Counted from the stretch's first letter, positions 10,001 to 17,860 are shown. The stretch: 64,000 bases of DNA from Liolophura sinensis (GCF_032854445.1 NC_088301.1:21137808-21201807); one strand, 5' to 3'. Numbers and translations are program-made. The notes: generated by a model not told the origin, from the letters alone.

Positions 10001-10605
10001 ATTGTAAGGTGGGCTTTATGAACCACACTATCAGAGTTTAGGAACGTCACAGGAAGGTTTTCAAACTCTAGTCACGACACTGACTGTTGGAATAACTCTT
10101 TTTACCCATGAGTAAACCATTACTGAAATAATGTTCCCAAAATTCCTTCCTTCTGGTGAACATCAGGAAAAAAAGATGATGTGACCTCAGAGTTCCAAGA
10201 TACCGTGAGTGTGGCTCATAAAGCCCACCACACTATTCAAATATTTGAATGCCTTTCAAATTTTAAAACTCTGAAAAAATACATGAAAGTATCTTTATGC
10301 GTAGTTTTCAGTTGTCTGTATGATGAACCTTATTTCATATTTTAGCTTCCTTTTAATTCAAGTCTCTTTGTAGACATTCCATGCATTTGAAATTAGGACA
10401 CGCCTTTTTGTTGGTAAATTAATGCCATTAACATTGGTATCAGTCTTTTTCTCTCTTTGACTCATACACAACTAGAGCTGCGAAGTATTAACTTTGGGGA
10501 ATTGACGATTCTATCAGAACGTCGTCTTATGAATGAAAAATGGTGCACGCTTACCCCATAAAACATGAGTTGCAGCAGCGCGAGTAGAATAAGTATCCCC
10601 TTCAT
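937..10605 (-). CDS. Secreted ZP-domain protein gene, partial (7 exons placed)
   Basis: Exons in transcription order are 10605-10555, 9230-9185, 6837-6566, 5445-5285, [gap], 2613-2572, 2151-2064, 1093-937. Exons 1-4 join with phases 0, 1, 0; the last three join with phases 1 and 2. Every joint keeps the frame open. The protein starts with a signal peptide. It continues with a region carrying a TATCNY motif, as at the end of a ZP-N module, and then ZP-C-like sequence: an AHTC segment, a GFIGNDGC segment, and a closing FLYITCLVNFC block followed by RCDN. ZP proteins polymerise in extracellular coats such as egg envelopes and cuticles. Exon 5445-5285 ends in phase 2 but exon 2613-2572 needs phase 1, so at least one exon is missing. 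The furin site, transmembrane end and stop codon are not seen and may lie left of the window. The family call is strong; the specific role is unknown. Confidence 0.8.
1190..1388 (+). repeat. SINE-1 copy, old
   Basis: The body and tail align with the family: AGCAACGTCCGGATGGT, GTGGGTTTCCCAAGGGCTC, then GTGAAATATTCTCGAGTA and an AAAT-rich tail. The tRNA-like head is too diverged to place. Confidence 0.7.
1525..1700 (+). repeat. Rep-6 copy 1
   Basis: Shares GCGCATGCCCCGCCCTC, TTTCGCTTTAC, ATC.CTGCCA..ACTAGACAAG and AATAAAATTGTTTCAGGTGT with segments near 16.7 and 18.1 kb. Class unknown. Confidence 0.45.
1750..1835 (-). repeat. SINE-1 tail remnant
   Basis: TTTATTTCACTGGTGTTTAA followed by CGTTGTACTCAGGAA is a diverged inverse of the SINE-1 tail. 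Only the 3' end is left. Confidence 0.45.
2064..2151 (-). CDS. ZP gene, ZP-C exon with AHTC motif
   Basis: This 88-bp exon lies between the acceptor TTTGTTCTGATTTTGCAG and the donor CGG|GTAAGG. Two frames are open. The one with two leading bases reads STGLYAHTCTICDTSACDG then VVVGFIGNDG, the usual ZP-C arrangement of a conserved Cys strand followed by 'lI..GC'. The GC pair is completed by the first codon of the next exon, which supports this frame. Confidence 0.75.
2337..2455. repeat. Short tandem repeat, about 30 bp x 4
   Basis: Four diverged units carry the shared core GTTCCTGGTCATACTAA.A...GTTACGC. The array lies in a ZP-gene intron. Confidence 0.55.
2572..2613 (-). CDS. ZP gene, ZP-C exon (short, 42 bp)
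   Basis: The acceptor is GTTGTTAACCTCACTATAG and the donor is ACA|GTAAGT. With two leading bases the exon reads EVVQLAIVPDFVY and ends in phase 1. That matches the next exon, where the joined codon gives Arg. The segment resembles the 'G.LQLRI' strand early in the ZP-C module. It is less certain than its neighbours because it is so short. Confidence 0.6.
2727..3060 (+). repeat. 48-bp minisatellite, about 7 units
   Basis: TCTAGCAATCTA recurs exactly every 48 bp. In one plus-strand frame each unit encodes 16 residues of the type SEELPQSSNLKDDIEY. The frame is open for about 440 bp because the period is a multiple of three. There is no ATG at its left end, it ends in a stop at 3057, and it lies antisense to a ZP-gene intron. 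I treat it as a minisatellite that happens to be open. Confidence 0.85.
3160..3415 (+). repeat. 53-bp minisatellite, about 5 units
   Basis: GAGGTGACA recurs at 3210, 3263, 3316 and 3369, exactly 53 bp apart. The units derive from the 48-bp array (shared ATTCTGAGGAATTGCCT and CTGGCAATC) with a 5-bp insertion. That insertion destroys the frame, so this half cannot be coding. Confidence 0.85.
3416..3984. other. Intronic stretch, nothing identified
   Basis: Part of the 2.7-kb interval where a missing ZP exon is expected. No splice pair on the minus strand with the required phase (one leading base, ending in phase 1) stood out. Confidence 0.4.
3985..4580 (+). repeat. Rep-3 copy interrupted by SINE-2
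   Basis: Rep-3 sequence runs 3985-4158 (GAGTGCAACCAGAGCAGCG, GTCACACGTAACTGATGAAG) and resumes at 4505 (TTTAAAGAGAATTACG, then GCGTCACTGGTCTACAA). The SINE-2 element at 4168-4495 sits between the two halves, so Rep-3 is the older insertion. Confidence 0.65.
4168..4495 (-). repeat. SINE-2, complete, with target-site duplication
   Basis: On the minus strand it begins with a tRNA-like head (GTGGTCTAATGGTTAGAG, then TATCAAACCCGGGT as a B box). A body follows, and it ends CAACGTTGAGTGCCAAGC with ATTC repeats. It is flanked by 9-bp direct repeats GTCACCATG (4159-4167) and GTCGCCATG (4496-4504), the mark of retroposition. Confidence 0.75.
4945..5150 (-). repeat. Rep-3 copy, inverted
   Basis: ACATTTAGAATAAAACCCTA, GTGACCTTTTGCCACACTGT and TTGGTTTTACTC are the reverse complements of the Rep-3 core blocks. 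Confidence 0.6.
5285..5445 (-). CDS. ZP gene, exon 4 (end of ZP-N-like module)
   Basis: The acceptor TTGTCTTCTCTCGTCCCAG and donor TGG|GTAAGG bound 161 bp that are open in the phase given by exon 3 and end in phase 2. The exon reads HPDVISVKVMVKAIYQ, then VIFAEDVLYTATCNYSN. The pattern of hydrophobic strand, TxTCxY and Asn-Tyr-Ser is typical of the last strand of a ZP-N module before the linker to ZP-C. One N-glycosylation site (NYS) is present. Confidence 0.75.
5505..5790. repeat. Degenerate tandem repeat
   Basis: Imperfect units of AATGGGCAATAATACACAC plus AACATCAACAAAAATGGG, spacing irregular (roughly 35-60 bp). It lies in a ZP-gene intron. Confidence 0.6.
6050..6432 (+). repeat. SINE-2, complete copy
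   Basis: The tRNA-like head contains GATCGCGGGTTCGAAACC, close to a polymerase III B box. The body includes CAGTATAATGCCTTGGGC. The end is ATATGATTGAAAAGCACGAC, GTTAAACCCCAAGC and (ACTC) repeats. The same tail occurs at 13.6 and 63.3 kb. Confidence 0.7.
6566..6837 (-). CDS. ZP gene, exon 3 (N-terminal extracellular region)
   Basis: The exon is 272 bp, with an acceptor TTATTATTTCCACAG and a donor ACG|GTAAAT. The two leading bases complete an Ala codon, then 90 codons follow with no stop. It begins AEVACYTHADQHFLRFYLVV and continues with alternating hydrophobic strands and Gly/Asn/Asp turns (SNPGNGISGDGS), as in a beta-sandwich domain. It contains one NET and one NAT glycosylation motif. The domain is not recognised with certainty; its place just before the TATCNY exon suggests a ZP-N-like module. 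Confidence 0.75.
7020..7090 (-). repeat. tRNA-like SINE head fragment
   Basis: The minus strand reads GAAGGTTCGAATCCAGCTCT (B-box-like) preceded by AGTAGCTCGTTTG (A-box-like). No cloverleaf with paired acceptor stem can be drawn, so this is a SINE head, not a tRNA gene. Confidence 0.45.
7727..7842 (-). repeat. SINE-1 copy, split by a younger SINE-1
   Basis: Diverged inverse SINE-1 tail and body (TTATTTATTTATCTGATTG, ATGGTTGGAGGAAACAAGAG). It stops where the next, better conserved SINE-1 begins. Confidence 0.7.
7853..8047 (-). repeat. SINE-1 copy with perfect 10-bp target duplication
   Basis: Conserved inverse SINE-1 (ATACGACGGCGACCAGCATT, TACGGCCGGAGAGGAAGCC), truncated just past the B-box region. 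ACCTTACTTT flanks it on both sides (7843-7852 and 8048-8057). This shows retroposition with 5' truncation next to, or into, an older SINE-1. Confidence 0.85.
8165..8245 (-). repeat. tRNA-like SINE head fragment
   Basis: On the minus strand, GTGGTCTGGTGGTTAAAGAT and GCGAGTTCAAAACC resemble A and B boxes. No matching SINE body follows. Confidence 0.4.
8246..8925. other. ZP-gene intron, nothing identified
   Basis: No repeat family, paired splice sites or long open frame recognised. Confidence 0.5.
8926..9141 (+). repeat. SINE-1, nearly complete
   Basis: Head GCCTCCGTGGCCGCGGTGG, then GAGTTCAAGTCCAGCTC as B box, and the end CTTGAGTATGGCGTAAAACA. A deletion removes part of the head between TTAGCG and TGACCC. 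Confidence 0.85.
9185..9230 (-). CDS. ZP gene, exon 2
   Basis: This 46-bp exon sits between the acceptor TGCTTATGCCCTCAG and the donor AG|GTAAGA. It is open in phase 0 from exon 1 and reads CTALNQQQHASLTQR plus one base. The end phase (1) matches exon 6837-6566, which starts with two bases. The short Gln-rich segment would follow signal-peptide cleavage. Confidence 0.75.
9242..9925. other. ZP-gene intron, nothing identified
   Basis: AT-rich, no repeat family or exon recognised. A TGACGTCA palindrome (CRE-like) occurs at about 9456. Confidence 0.4.
9926..9989 (+). repeat. SINE-1 3' fragment
   Basis: TATTCTTGAGTGCGGCGTAA, AACACCAATC and AAAT repeats only. The MITE-4 copy begins directly in its tail. 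Confidence 0.75.
9990..10252. mobile_element. MITE-4, complete copy with about 40-bp inverted ends
   Basis: The left end TCAAACATTTGAATTGTAAG plus GTGGGCTTTATGAACCACAC is mirrored at the right end by GTGTGGCTCATAAAGCCCAC plus CACACTATTCAAATATTTGA. Internal sequence is shared with a truncated copy at 16.09-16.28 kb. With about 263 bp, long imperfect inverted repeats and no open frame, this is a MITE. The superfamily is not clear because the target duplication is ambiguous in the AT-rich flanks. Confidence 0.75.
10555..10605 (-). CDS. ZP gene, exon 1 (signal peptide)
   Basis: This exon has 17 codons reading MKGILILLALLQLMFYG, a textbook signal-peptide core with a Lys after Met followed by Leu/Ile-rich residues. 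It ends at a GTAAGC donor in phase 0. A pyrimidine-rich acceptor (TTGTCTGTTTCAG) precedes base 10633, so bases 10633-10606 would be 5' UTR and at least one noncoding exon lies upstream. Confidence 0.8.
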
Positions 10606-10744
10606 GGCAACTAGCTGCAGTGTCCGAAGGTAGCTGAAACAGACAAGTGCATGTACTCAGTGTGTCGTGATTGATTGACTGACTGATTGATTACAACTGA
10701 TTGATCTGTGGATGTTTAACACCATACTCGGGAATTTCCTTGAG

Positions 10745-10840
10745 CCCGCGAATGGTCGTCCCATCATAATGCTGGTCGCCGCCGTGTAATTGAAATATTC
10801 TTGAGCACGGCGTAAAACACCAAGCAAATAAATATGTAAA
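10745..10840 (+). repeat. SINE-1 3' half
   Basis: CATCATAATGCTGGTCGCCG, then CTTGAGCACGGCGTAAAACA and an AAAT tail. It lies just upstream of the ZP signal-peptide exon. Confidence 0.8.
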
Positions 10841-11054
10841 CAAGAGGACTGTTCCTCACTCCTGTGATGACAATCAGTTTTCTTGTTTGAGGAAAATCGG
10901 AATGACAGAGGTAAATCAGCGACATTTGCTCACTGATGAATTATCACACTTGTACCTAATACGTGCACGCCATATTGGCGAAAGACAAGTGGTCTTCATT
11001 GTAAAACTATGTAGACGACCACACGAGCGTCGTGGACCATTTATTTCCAGGACG

Positions 11055-11360
11055 GCAACACACAGCCTATAGAGTAAAACAAAGGCAGCCACAGCAGTGT
11101 GATAGTTTGCCAATCGTCACACGTAACCGGTGAATTCCGACCTCTTGTCAAATTGATCTCAGCTTAGATAATGTTTTATTCTAACTGTTCATGTAAATGC
11201 GTAAAATGGAAATATTCCCTATTAAACAAAAATAGTTTTTAAAAAATGCAGTGAGGTTAATTGCATTTTATTTAATGCCATGATCTGGTGTATAGTTACT
11301 CAAAATTCTGTACTGGCATCGCATTTCATTTACAAAAAATCCATGCAAAGGGACCTCTCC
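11055..11360 (+). repeat. Rep-3 copy
   Basis: AGAGTAAAACAAAGGCAGCC, GTCACACGTAACCGGTGAA and TTTTATTCTAACTGTTCATG in order, followed by the AGTTACTCAAAATTCTGTA block also seen at 0.45 kb. Confidence 0.65.
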
Positions 11361-11414
11361 TAGGGGACTCATAGTCCACCAGCAGAATCCTGGTGCACGT
11401 AGACAGGTATACAA

Positions 11415-11600
11415 TATAAAAGACTTGCAGCACATAGAGTAAAACCAGGTCAGTAACGCCGACAATGTGATAATTGGCAAACGGTCACTTGTAACTGGTG
11501 AAATCTGGCCTCTCGTCAGTTTGCCTCAGTTACAATACTACAGTCCAGAATTAAAACTTAATGTAACGGTAATGGTGCCGTCACAATTGTTTTGACATGT
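11415..11600 (+). repeat. Rep-3 copy, partial
   Basis: AGAGTAAAACCAGGTCAGTA, then GGTCACTTGTAACTGGTGAA and CGTCAGTTTGCCTCAGTTA. It follows the previous copy head-to-tail with a short spacer, possibly a tandem pair. Confidence 0.6.
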
Positions 11601-11779
11601 TGCATATTTTTATATACAAACGCTACATTAATCAGATCTCCAAAATAGGTTAGCAACAGAAAAGCATTTTCCAATACATATTTTACAAGAAAAGTACTGC
11701 ATTAGTTAACAATTATCAAAGGCAAACTTGTGTGTCCTGTTTTTGTTCTCTTCAAATGGCTTTGTACCTTACATTTTCA

Positions 11780-12430
11780 TAACACCGTTCTGCAGTACAG
11801 TTTAAATCTAAATTATACTGTGAGTACCTCAGAGTATGCATCACGTCGCAGTACACATCAAATCTGCATTATAAGTGCCGCAGAATATGCATCGCACTCC
11901 TGTACAATTTATATTTACATTTTAAGTACCGGTACCGCAGTACATGCATCGCGTTGTAGAACACTTCAAATCTGCATTATAGGTACGGCAGCATATGCAT
12001 CGGACTACAGTATATTCATACTTACATTAAACAAGTACTGCAGAATGTGCGTAGCGCCACAGTACACTTTATGTCTACATTATATAAGTAAACCGCAGGA
12101 AATGCATCGCTCTGCAGCACGCTTCAAATCTACATTATAAGTACCACAGAAAAGACATCATACTGCAGTGCACTTCAAATTTATAGTATACCGTAGAATA
12201 CGTATCGCGTTGCAGTGCATTTGGAATCCACATTATATAAGAACCGCAGAATATGCATCGCACAACAGTACATTTTAAATCTACATTATGTAATTACCGC
12301 TGAATATTGATCGCGTTGCAGTACACTTTATATCTACATTATATAACTGCCGTATAATATGCATCGCGTTGCAGTAGATTTGAAATCTGTATTATATAAA
12401 TACCGCAGAATTTGCATCGCACTGCATACA
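11780..12430. repeat. Minisatellite, about 53 bp x 12
   Basis: The units carry GCATCGCGTTGCAGTACAC, a TCTACATTATA segment and ACCGCAGAATAT. The GCATCG core recurs at spacings of 46-57 bp. The variable period and open frames in fragments argue against coding. Confidence 0.8.
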
Positions 12431-12445
12431 GGCAATTGCTCTTAC

Positions 12446-12510
12446 CGGTCAGTTGTTGCGTCTGTCTTGTAGTGACACGACTTCAACCCAGTGATTATCT
12501 ACTCCCCCCT
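12446..12510 (-). promoter_or_regulatory. Candidate noncoding first exon of the ZP gene
   Basis: On the minus strand, a segment ending ACAACTGACCG|GTAAGAG has a good donor at 12445 and lies upstream of the exon whose acceptor is at 10634. The start is set only by distance from the TATA-like box. This is an inference without transcript data. Confidence 0.4.
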
Positions 12511-12512
12511 CA

Positions 12513-12536
12513 AGATATATGTCTTAAATATATGGT
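12513..12536 (-). promoter_or_regulatory. TATA-like box
   Basis: Minus-strand CCATATATTTAAGACATATA lies roughly 25-60 bp upstream of the proposed first exon. AT-rich strings are common here, so the assignment rests on its position. Confidence 0.3.
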
Positions 12537-13424
12537 ATTTAAGACAGAAATGTAGGGCGTTCTAGCATCACTAAATGGCGCCATAAGAAACGCGTGCTTG
12601 CCTCCCTCGAAAATATTGCTTTTTCCTGATGAACTGTTGACCGGTCCAATCAGGCCTCCTCGCAGAATATCAGCCCTTAATCAATGACCGTAACATCCGA
12701 CCGTGGTCAGCGAAGTGCATCTCTACTATAGGTAATCTCTTCAATCACATTGTTGTATAGTTATTTTCCCTTGACCCCACCCCTCCTCCGACGTATGGAA
12801 GAGAAGTACATGTTGACCCATCAAGGGAATGGTTTGAATCTATGTGTAAATGCAAAGTAAAAAAAATATTATCTTTTACGACATTTCGAAAATATATTGA
12901 CGCAAATCAGTGGGAGACACGTGATTTCATTCCATTCTGTGTGGTGTAAGTTATTCAACCACTGAGCAGGTCGGAGATTGATAAAATATCACACATTTGC
13001 ATAGCTACTACACAGCAAAAGGCATATACATGTTAAAATAAGAACGGCCATTTGACCACTCTAGTAGACATGTCACATGTGTTTTAAAGAAAACGTTGAA
13101 ATGGTTTACTGAAAACGTCAATGTTATAAAAAGGATGCCAGCCTATGTTTTAACAAAAAGTATGTGTGTATAGTCCCGCAGTATACATGTAACGCGTCTT
13201 TGGATAAGACGTCAGCGTTCAAATAAAAGCAGAAAGGCGTTTGCACAAAATGCGTGTGTTTTTTTTTAAATACATGTTATGCGTCGTTAAAAGTTGCAGT
13301 GTAAGAGATTGCATATAATTATAACATACCAGAGCATATACATACTTCGTATGTTAGTCCACATGGCATACGCCTACATATCTTATAACCATATGCATTC
13401 AAAATGGTACTTGCTTGACGCTCA
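12537..13424. other. Intergenic stretch, nothing identified
   Basis: A slightly GC-richer part (12540-12830, with GCGCC and ACGCGT strings) lies upstream of the proposed ZP promoter and could be regulatory. No gene recognised. Confidence 0.35.
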
Positions 13425-13660
13425 GCACTGAGAGGTTATAGCAAGGAAACAGAACTAGTTGGCCCGGTGTCAGTATAATATGACTGAGTGGGTGTCATGT
13501 GTGGTGTCTCCCGAATGATGCCTCTTGGCGTCATGGACTCATCCTGCCACAAGCAGGCGCAGTGTATGTTCACACACCTAACGACTTCTCGTCGTCATGT
13601 GAGTGAAAAAATGTTAAGTAGGACGTTAAACCCCAAGCGTACTTACACGCTTCATCTCTC
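13425..13660 (+). repeat. SINE-2, 3' two thirds
   Basis: GGTGTCAGTATAATATGACT, then CTTCTCGTCGTCATGTGAGT and GGACGTTAAACCCCAAGC. The head is missing. Confidence 0.7.
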
Positions 13661-13671
13661 TTGTTGACTCA

Positions 13672-13770
13672 GACGGTTAAAGCTCTGGATGGTTGCAACT
13701 GTTGAACCCTTGATCAAAGGGGTCGCGGGATCGAATCCAGCTCTGTACGGTTTTATCCGGTTTTATCCCT
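13672..13770 (+). repeat. tRNA-like SINE head
   Basis: GGGGTCGCGGGATCGAATCC is B-box-like, preceded by GACTCAGACGGTTAAAGC. It directly follows the previous SINE-2 tail, as if a second copy began there. Confidence 0.45.
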
Positions 13771-13937
13771 CAATAGCCTGAAAAAAATGTGACACATCTC
13801 TATTATTCTTGATCTGTGAAAAACGCCTCAAATTTTATGGAAAAACCTACATGAAGGTTGGACCTCTAAACGATGACTCATGTTCAACCCTAACGCTGTA
13901 TATAACAGTTTGCTGGCCTTGTGTTTATTAGTTTGCA

Positions 13938-13948
<11 letters not shown>

Positions 13949-13972
<24 letters not shown>
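13949..13972. repeat. (TA)n microsatellite
   Basis: An uninterrupted AT dinucleotide run. Confidence 0.95.
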
Positions 13973-13976
<4 letters not shown>

Positions 13977-13979
13977 AAC

Positions 13980-14690
13980 AACTGGGTTGTTTTCATCATG
14001 TAATCACGTAGGCACGTAGGTCGAACAGACTAAGGTTTTTAACTTTTAAAATGCTAGTTTGACACAAGAAGTGCTAGTTTGACACAAGATACTATCAAAT
14101 TACGACACTTTCTAATCATTGTGTAAAGTATTACATTTCATAACCTAACACTGTAAATGCTATCAAATTTCAATCACTCAAAAAGTTGAATTTAACCTTA
14201 TTAATTTAGATATAACTTTTAGTTTGAAAAGAAAAATGCATATATGCACCGATAGAATATCCCACATGAAGTTTAGAAAGCATAACTTTTTGTCTTTGTG
14301 ATGTTGCATGATCGAGATATCGCAGTGCATAGTAAGCAAAATCCTAAACATAGAGAACACCTAGGGCGTCGTCATGTTATGAATAGTTACCAATTATTCG
14401 CGGGTTATTTCTATTACGCGAGAATGCAGCTGCTTCCGTTTACGTCACCACACCATACGAGTGACATGGATTCCAGATTAAAATTGATTTATTGAGTTGC
14501 CATGAGGTACAAGAGAGCTATCGCGGCTTCAAGCCTCTTCCTAAATAACTCGGGTTATATAACGTGTTTTCCCTTCTTTTAAGAGGGTGTATGTTATTGT
14601 TTTTTATTTCAGTCTGAGTAGAGCCTTAGGGCAGTAAATCACTAAAATAAATGATACATGCACGTGCACGAGAAAAATGGAGTTTTTTTA
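13980..14690. other. Intergenic stretch, nothing identified
   Basis: It holds a small direct duplication TGCTAGTTTGACACAAG at 14052-14088, and no gene or repeat family I can name. Confidence 0.45.
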
Positions 14691-14692
14691 TT

Positions 14693-14951
14693 AATTTATT
14701 TATTGTTTTACGCGGCACTCAAGAATATTTCAGTTATACGACAGCGGCCACCACTATGGTGTAAGGAAACGGGACAGATCCCAGGGGGAAACCCACGGCC
14801 ATCCGCAGGTTGCAGGCAGACTTTACCACGACGACAATCGGAAAGGAAACCAACATGAGCTGTACTTGAACTCACAGCGACAGCATTGGTGAGAGGCTCC
14901 TGGGTCATTGTCCCGTGCGGGCACGCTAAACCCCTCGGCCATGGAGGCTCC
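14693..14951 (-). repeat. SINE-1, nearly full length
   Basis: Inverse tail GTTTTACGCGGCACTCAAG through the head complement GGCCATGGAGGCTCC. The B box reads TTGAACTCACAGCGAC in inverse. Confidence 0.9.
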
Positions 14952-15203
14952 TGCCATGGAGTTTGTGGCTGTATACATATTTGGTATGTAGGCTGGCAAC
15001 TGAACAATACTGATTGTTAAATTTTTCTATTGATTGCTTGATTCATCCATTCATACGATATCCAACAAAATATTCTATCTTGGTTCACCGCATTTGCCAT
15101 CTACATTACACATAAACTGTGACTGTGGTAGGTGGTAAATTCCAAACCTCCATAAAATGCAGTTTATATACTTTCTTCATTCATTCATCCATTCATTCAG
15201 TCG

Positions 15204-15220
15204 CCCCCCCCCCCCCCCCC
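15204..15220. repeat. Poly-C run
   Basis: About 17 consecutive C, a G-tract on the other strand. Confidence 0.9.
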
Positions 15221-16084
15221 GATACAGGGATTAATCAGTCGTGTCGAAGACACGCATCGTTGATCCTTGTCCTTAATGGACTTCTACACAGGGAAACTAT
15301 CCCGAGGTACAATAGGTCCAGTCGGAGATATTATCAAAATCTATGAAAGCGCAGAAATAATGAAATATAGCACTATGGCGCATACATGCCATGTCTTCTC
15401 GATTGTTTACTTATCGTCTGAGAATACCTAGGCATGAAGGCAATATACATGTAGCTATGTTATCTGCATGGGGAGGGAGTGGCCGCATTTAGGGTCACTG
15501 CTGAACAAATGGCCAAAGGGGCAGTGTCTGATTCACGTACATGATTAACCCGATGGTCGCTTAGTTTGAAAGCTCATTAAGCAATCTGAATTTTGATGGT
15601 GTGATAGTTCGAGATATAAATACAAGTTTCTCACAGTATTCGATATATGTACACAAGTTGAGTTTTCAAAGGCTCGAAGACTCGATGGCATTTTTCTCAC
15701 GGCAGGTTTATTAACCTCCGCAAGATCAGAAGGCCCGATGCACATACAACTGAAAAAAAAAATTGCACATCCAAACAACCCAGAACCGACATTGTTGCGA
15801 ATTCAGGGTTTAAGAATGATTTCTCGTGATATTCTATGGTAACCTTGCTATCGAGAAGGAATATAACCGCTATCATAGAAGTTGTCATGGGCACCGCTTT
15901 AGACTGCAATCAAATAATTGAATAAAATAAGCCTCTCCGCGCCCACGCCGATATTAAAGGGGTTCTTAAGGGAAAAGACCTCTAAAAATCGAGGTAGGTA
16001 CCACTACATAGGCCACTTACAACTATGCACAGATATACTTTCATTTATTTTTTTTTACACTTTTGTGAAAAAAGTCAAAGGCGC
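15221..16084. other. Intergenic stretch, nothing identified
   Basis: Overlapping minus-strand open frames of 70-77 codons at 15545-15909 lack splice support and show no family signature. Confidence 0.4.
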
Positions 16085-16275
16085 TCAAACATTTGAATTC
16101 TAAGGTGGGCTTTACGAGGCTAGGAACTCTAATGACACAAGAAGTTTATTCAACTCTAATAACGACACTGAATGTTGGAATAACTCTTTCTATCCATGAG
16201 TAAAACATTACTGAAATAATGTTCCCAAAAATTTATTCCGTCTGGTGAACATCAGGAGAAAGGTGGTGTGGCTAT
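16085..16275. mobile_element. MITE-4, 3'-truncated copy
   Basis: The left inverted end TCAAACATTTGAATTCTAAG and the interior AATAACTCTTTCTATCCATG and GGTGAACATCAGGA match the 10-kb copy. The right inverted end is lost after GGTGTGGCT. Confidence 0.7.
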
Positions 16276-16332
16276 AAGCAAAATGGGGTTCCAATGCAGG
16301 CAGGCTATAAGCAAAATGGGGTTCCAATGAGG
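16269..16332. repeat. Direct duplication, 33 bp x 2
   Basis: GGCTATAAGCAAAATGGGGT occurs twice, 33 bp apart. It begins exactly where the MITE-4 copy is broken. Confidence 0.85.
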
Positions 16333-16654
16333 TGATCGGAAACGGATGGGTTCTCAGGTTAGAGAAGGGGCTCGTGCCAGACTGACTAAAACTGTAGCAT
16401 GGCGGCCCTTTCGATAACTTTTTGCACTGTGTGGGTTCTTTTTAGCTCACTTTGAACTGCAATATCTCCTTTATGCAACATAAAAAAAATATGTTTTTTA
16501 AACTTAATGTGGGGTGCTTAATCCATTCACATATCCATTTGGTTGGGTATCTATTCCTTTAACCTAAAACTAAAGACATATATGAATCTTGATATTTCTT
16601 GCTACCGCATATTTGGGTCTGTGAGTGAGGAAAGCTGATAATTTGGCGTGATAC

Positions 16655-16830
16655 TCCTCATTGCGCACGTGCCGCTCACATCACTGCCAACACCAGACAA
16701 GTTTCACCTTTGTAGCCTGGCCGACGCATGCAGGCTTAGCCTTACCTCTGGTGGCCTCCCGCGTAACTACTGATCAGCATTCATTAATAAAATACTGTCA
16801 GGTGTTGGTTATAACACTGTGGTATAAAGC
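16655..16830 (+). repeat. Rep-6 copy 2
   Basis: GCGCACGTGCCGCTCAC, CACCAGACAAGTTTCACCTT and AATAAAATACTGTCAGGTGT parallel the blocks at 1.5 kb. Confidence 0.45.
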
Positions 16831-16876
16831 TTCTTTAAGGTCAGTATATCAGTAGGCCTGTACAATCCATGCAGCT

Positions 16877-17160
16877 TTGTTTATTTATTTATTTATTTAT
16901 TTGATTGGTGTTTTACGCCGTATTCAAGAATATTTCACTTATACGACGGCGGCCACCATTGTGGTTGGAAGTAACAGAAAAGAACCCCGGGGGAAACCCA
17001 CAACCATCCACAGGTTGCTAACAGACCTTCCCACGTACGGCCGGAGAGGAAGCCAGCATGAGTTGGACTTGCACTCACAGCGACCACACCGGTACATGAG
17101 AGACTTCTGGGTCATTGCGCCGCGCTGGTGCGCAAACCACCTTGTCCGGAGAAGCCCCAT
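16877..17160 (-). repeat. SINE-1, full length
   Basis: Starts with AAAT repeats (inverse), then TTGGTGTTTTACGCCGTATT, CGTACGGCCGGAGAGGAAGC and an inverse head ending near GCCCCATG. One of the best preserved copies. Confidence 0.9.
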
Positions 17161-17860
17161 GCAGCTCTATATGGACACAGGCCCCCCCCTTACAACTTCC
17201 GTTTTTCTGGAGATTAAGAATCTTTTTCTGCGTATTTTAGAGTGTCAAGTCTTTTTATACTGAGCCTGCCATTTTTGGTGTTCAGGCGCATGCTTGGTAT
17301 CAAAATGATAGAAATTGTTTAGGCTTTGGCCAGGTATGAGTTTAATGATGAAGGTTTGGGCGAGAGGACACAAGGAGACAGGTGGTGATGAGGTTGCGAG
17401 TAACGTCCCCTTGGCGTTGCTAGGCACTTCTCCCAGCTGCCGGCATAGAAAGGTCCAGATTTTGACGGTCAACCTATGTCAAGATTTTTATGGCTTCTTT
17501 CTCACAGGCTGGGCCAGGTATGCACCAAAGCTTATTGGCCAGGGAATGTTTGGATCTGAGCTACAGCGCGAAACGTTAACATTGTCGCTTGTGTAAAATT
17601 AATGGGGGTCTGTGGCCATATAGACCTCCTCAAACCTGATTAATACGACTTCGGTTGTGTTGTCAAGTCCTTTTTTACCATATCTGTTCTATGAAAATCA
17701 TAGAAAATTTATGAACAAAGTTGAAAATGAATATATACCTCCTTTTTGTTCTGGGAATTTTACAGTTTTGTAGACTCCAGGTTTCAGAGGGATATACGTA
17801 AATTGTCGAACCCTCTATTCACCATTAACTTTTTCTTTAACTAATCAAGTTGGTAGTTTA
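17161..17860. other. Intergenic stretch, nothing identified
   Basis: Opposed open frames of 75-93 codons at 17245-17596 overlap on both strands. Neither has supporting splice sites or family motifs. Confidence 0.4.

Noticed and set aside
14708-15007. Frame of 99 codons on the minus strand
   Set aside because: It is a read-through of a SINE-1 copy. Similar SINE-derived frames at 16877-17263, 39310-39634, 41458-41646, 56580-56844 and 62854-63221 were dropped for the same reason.
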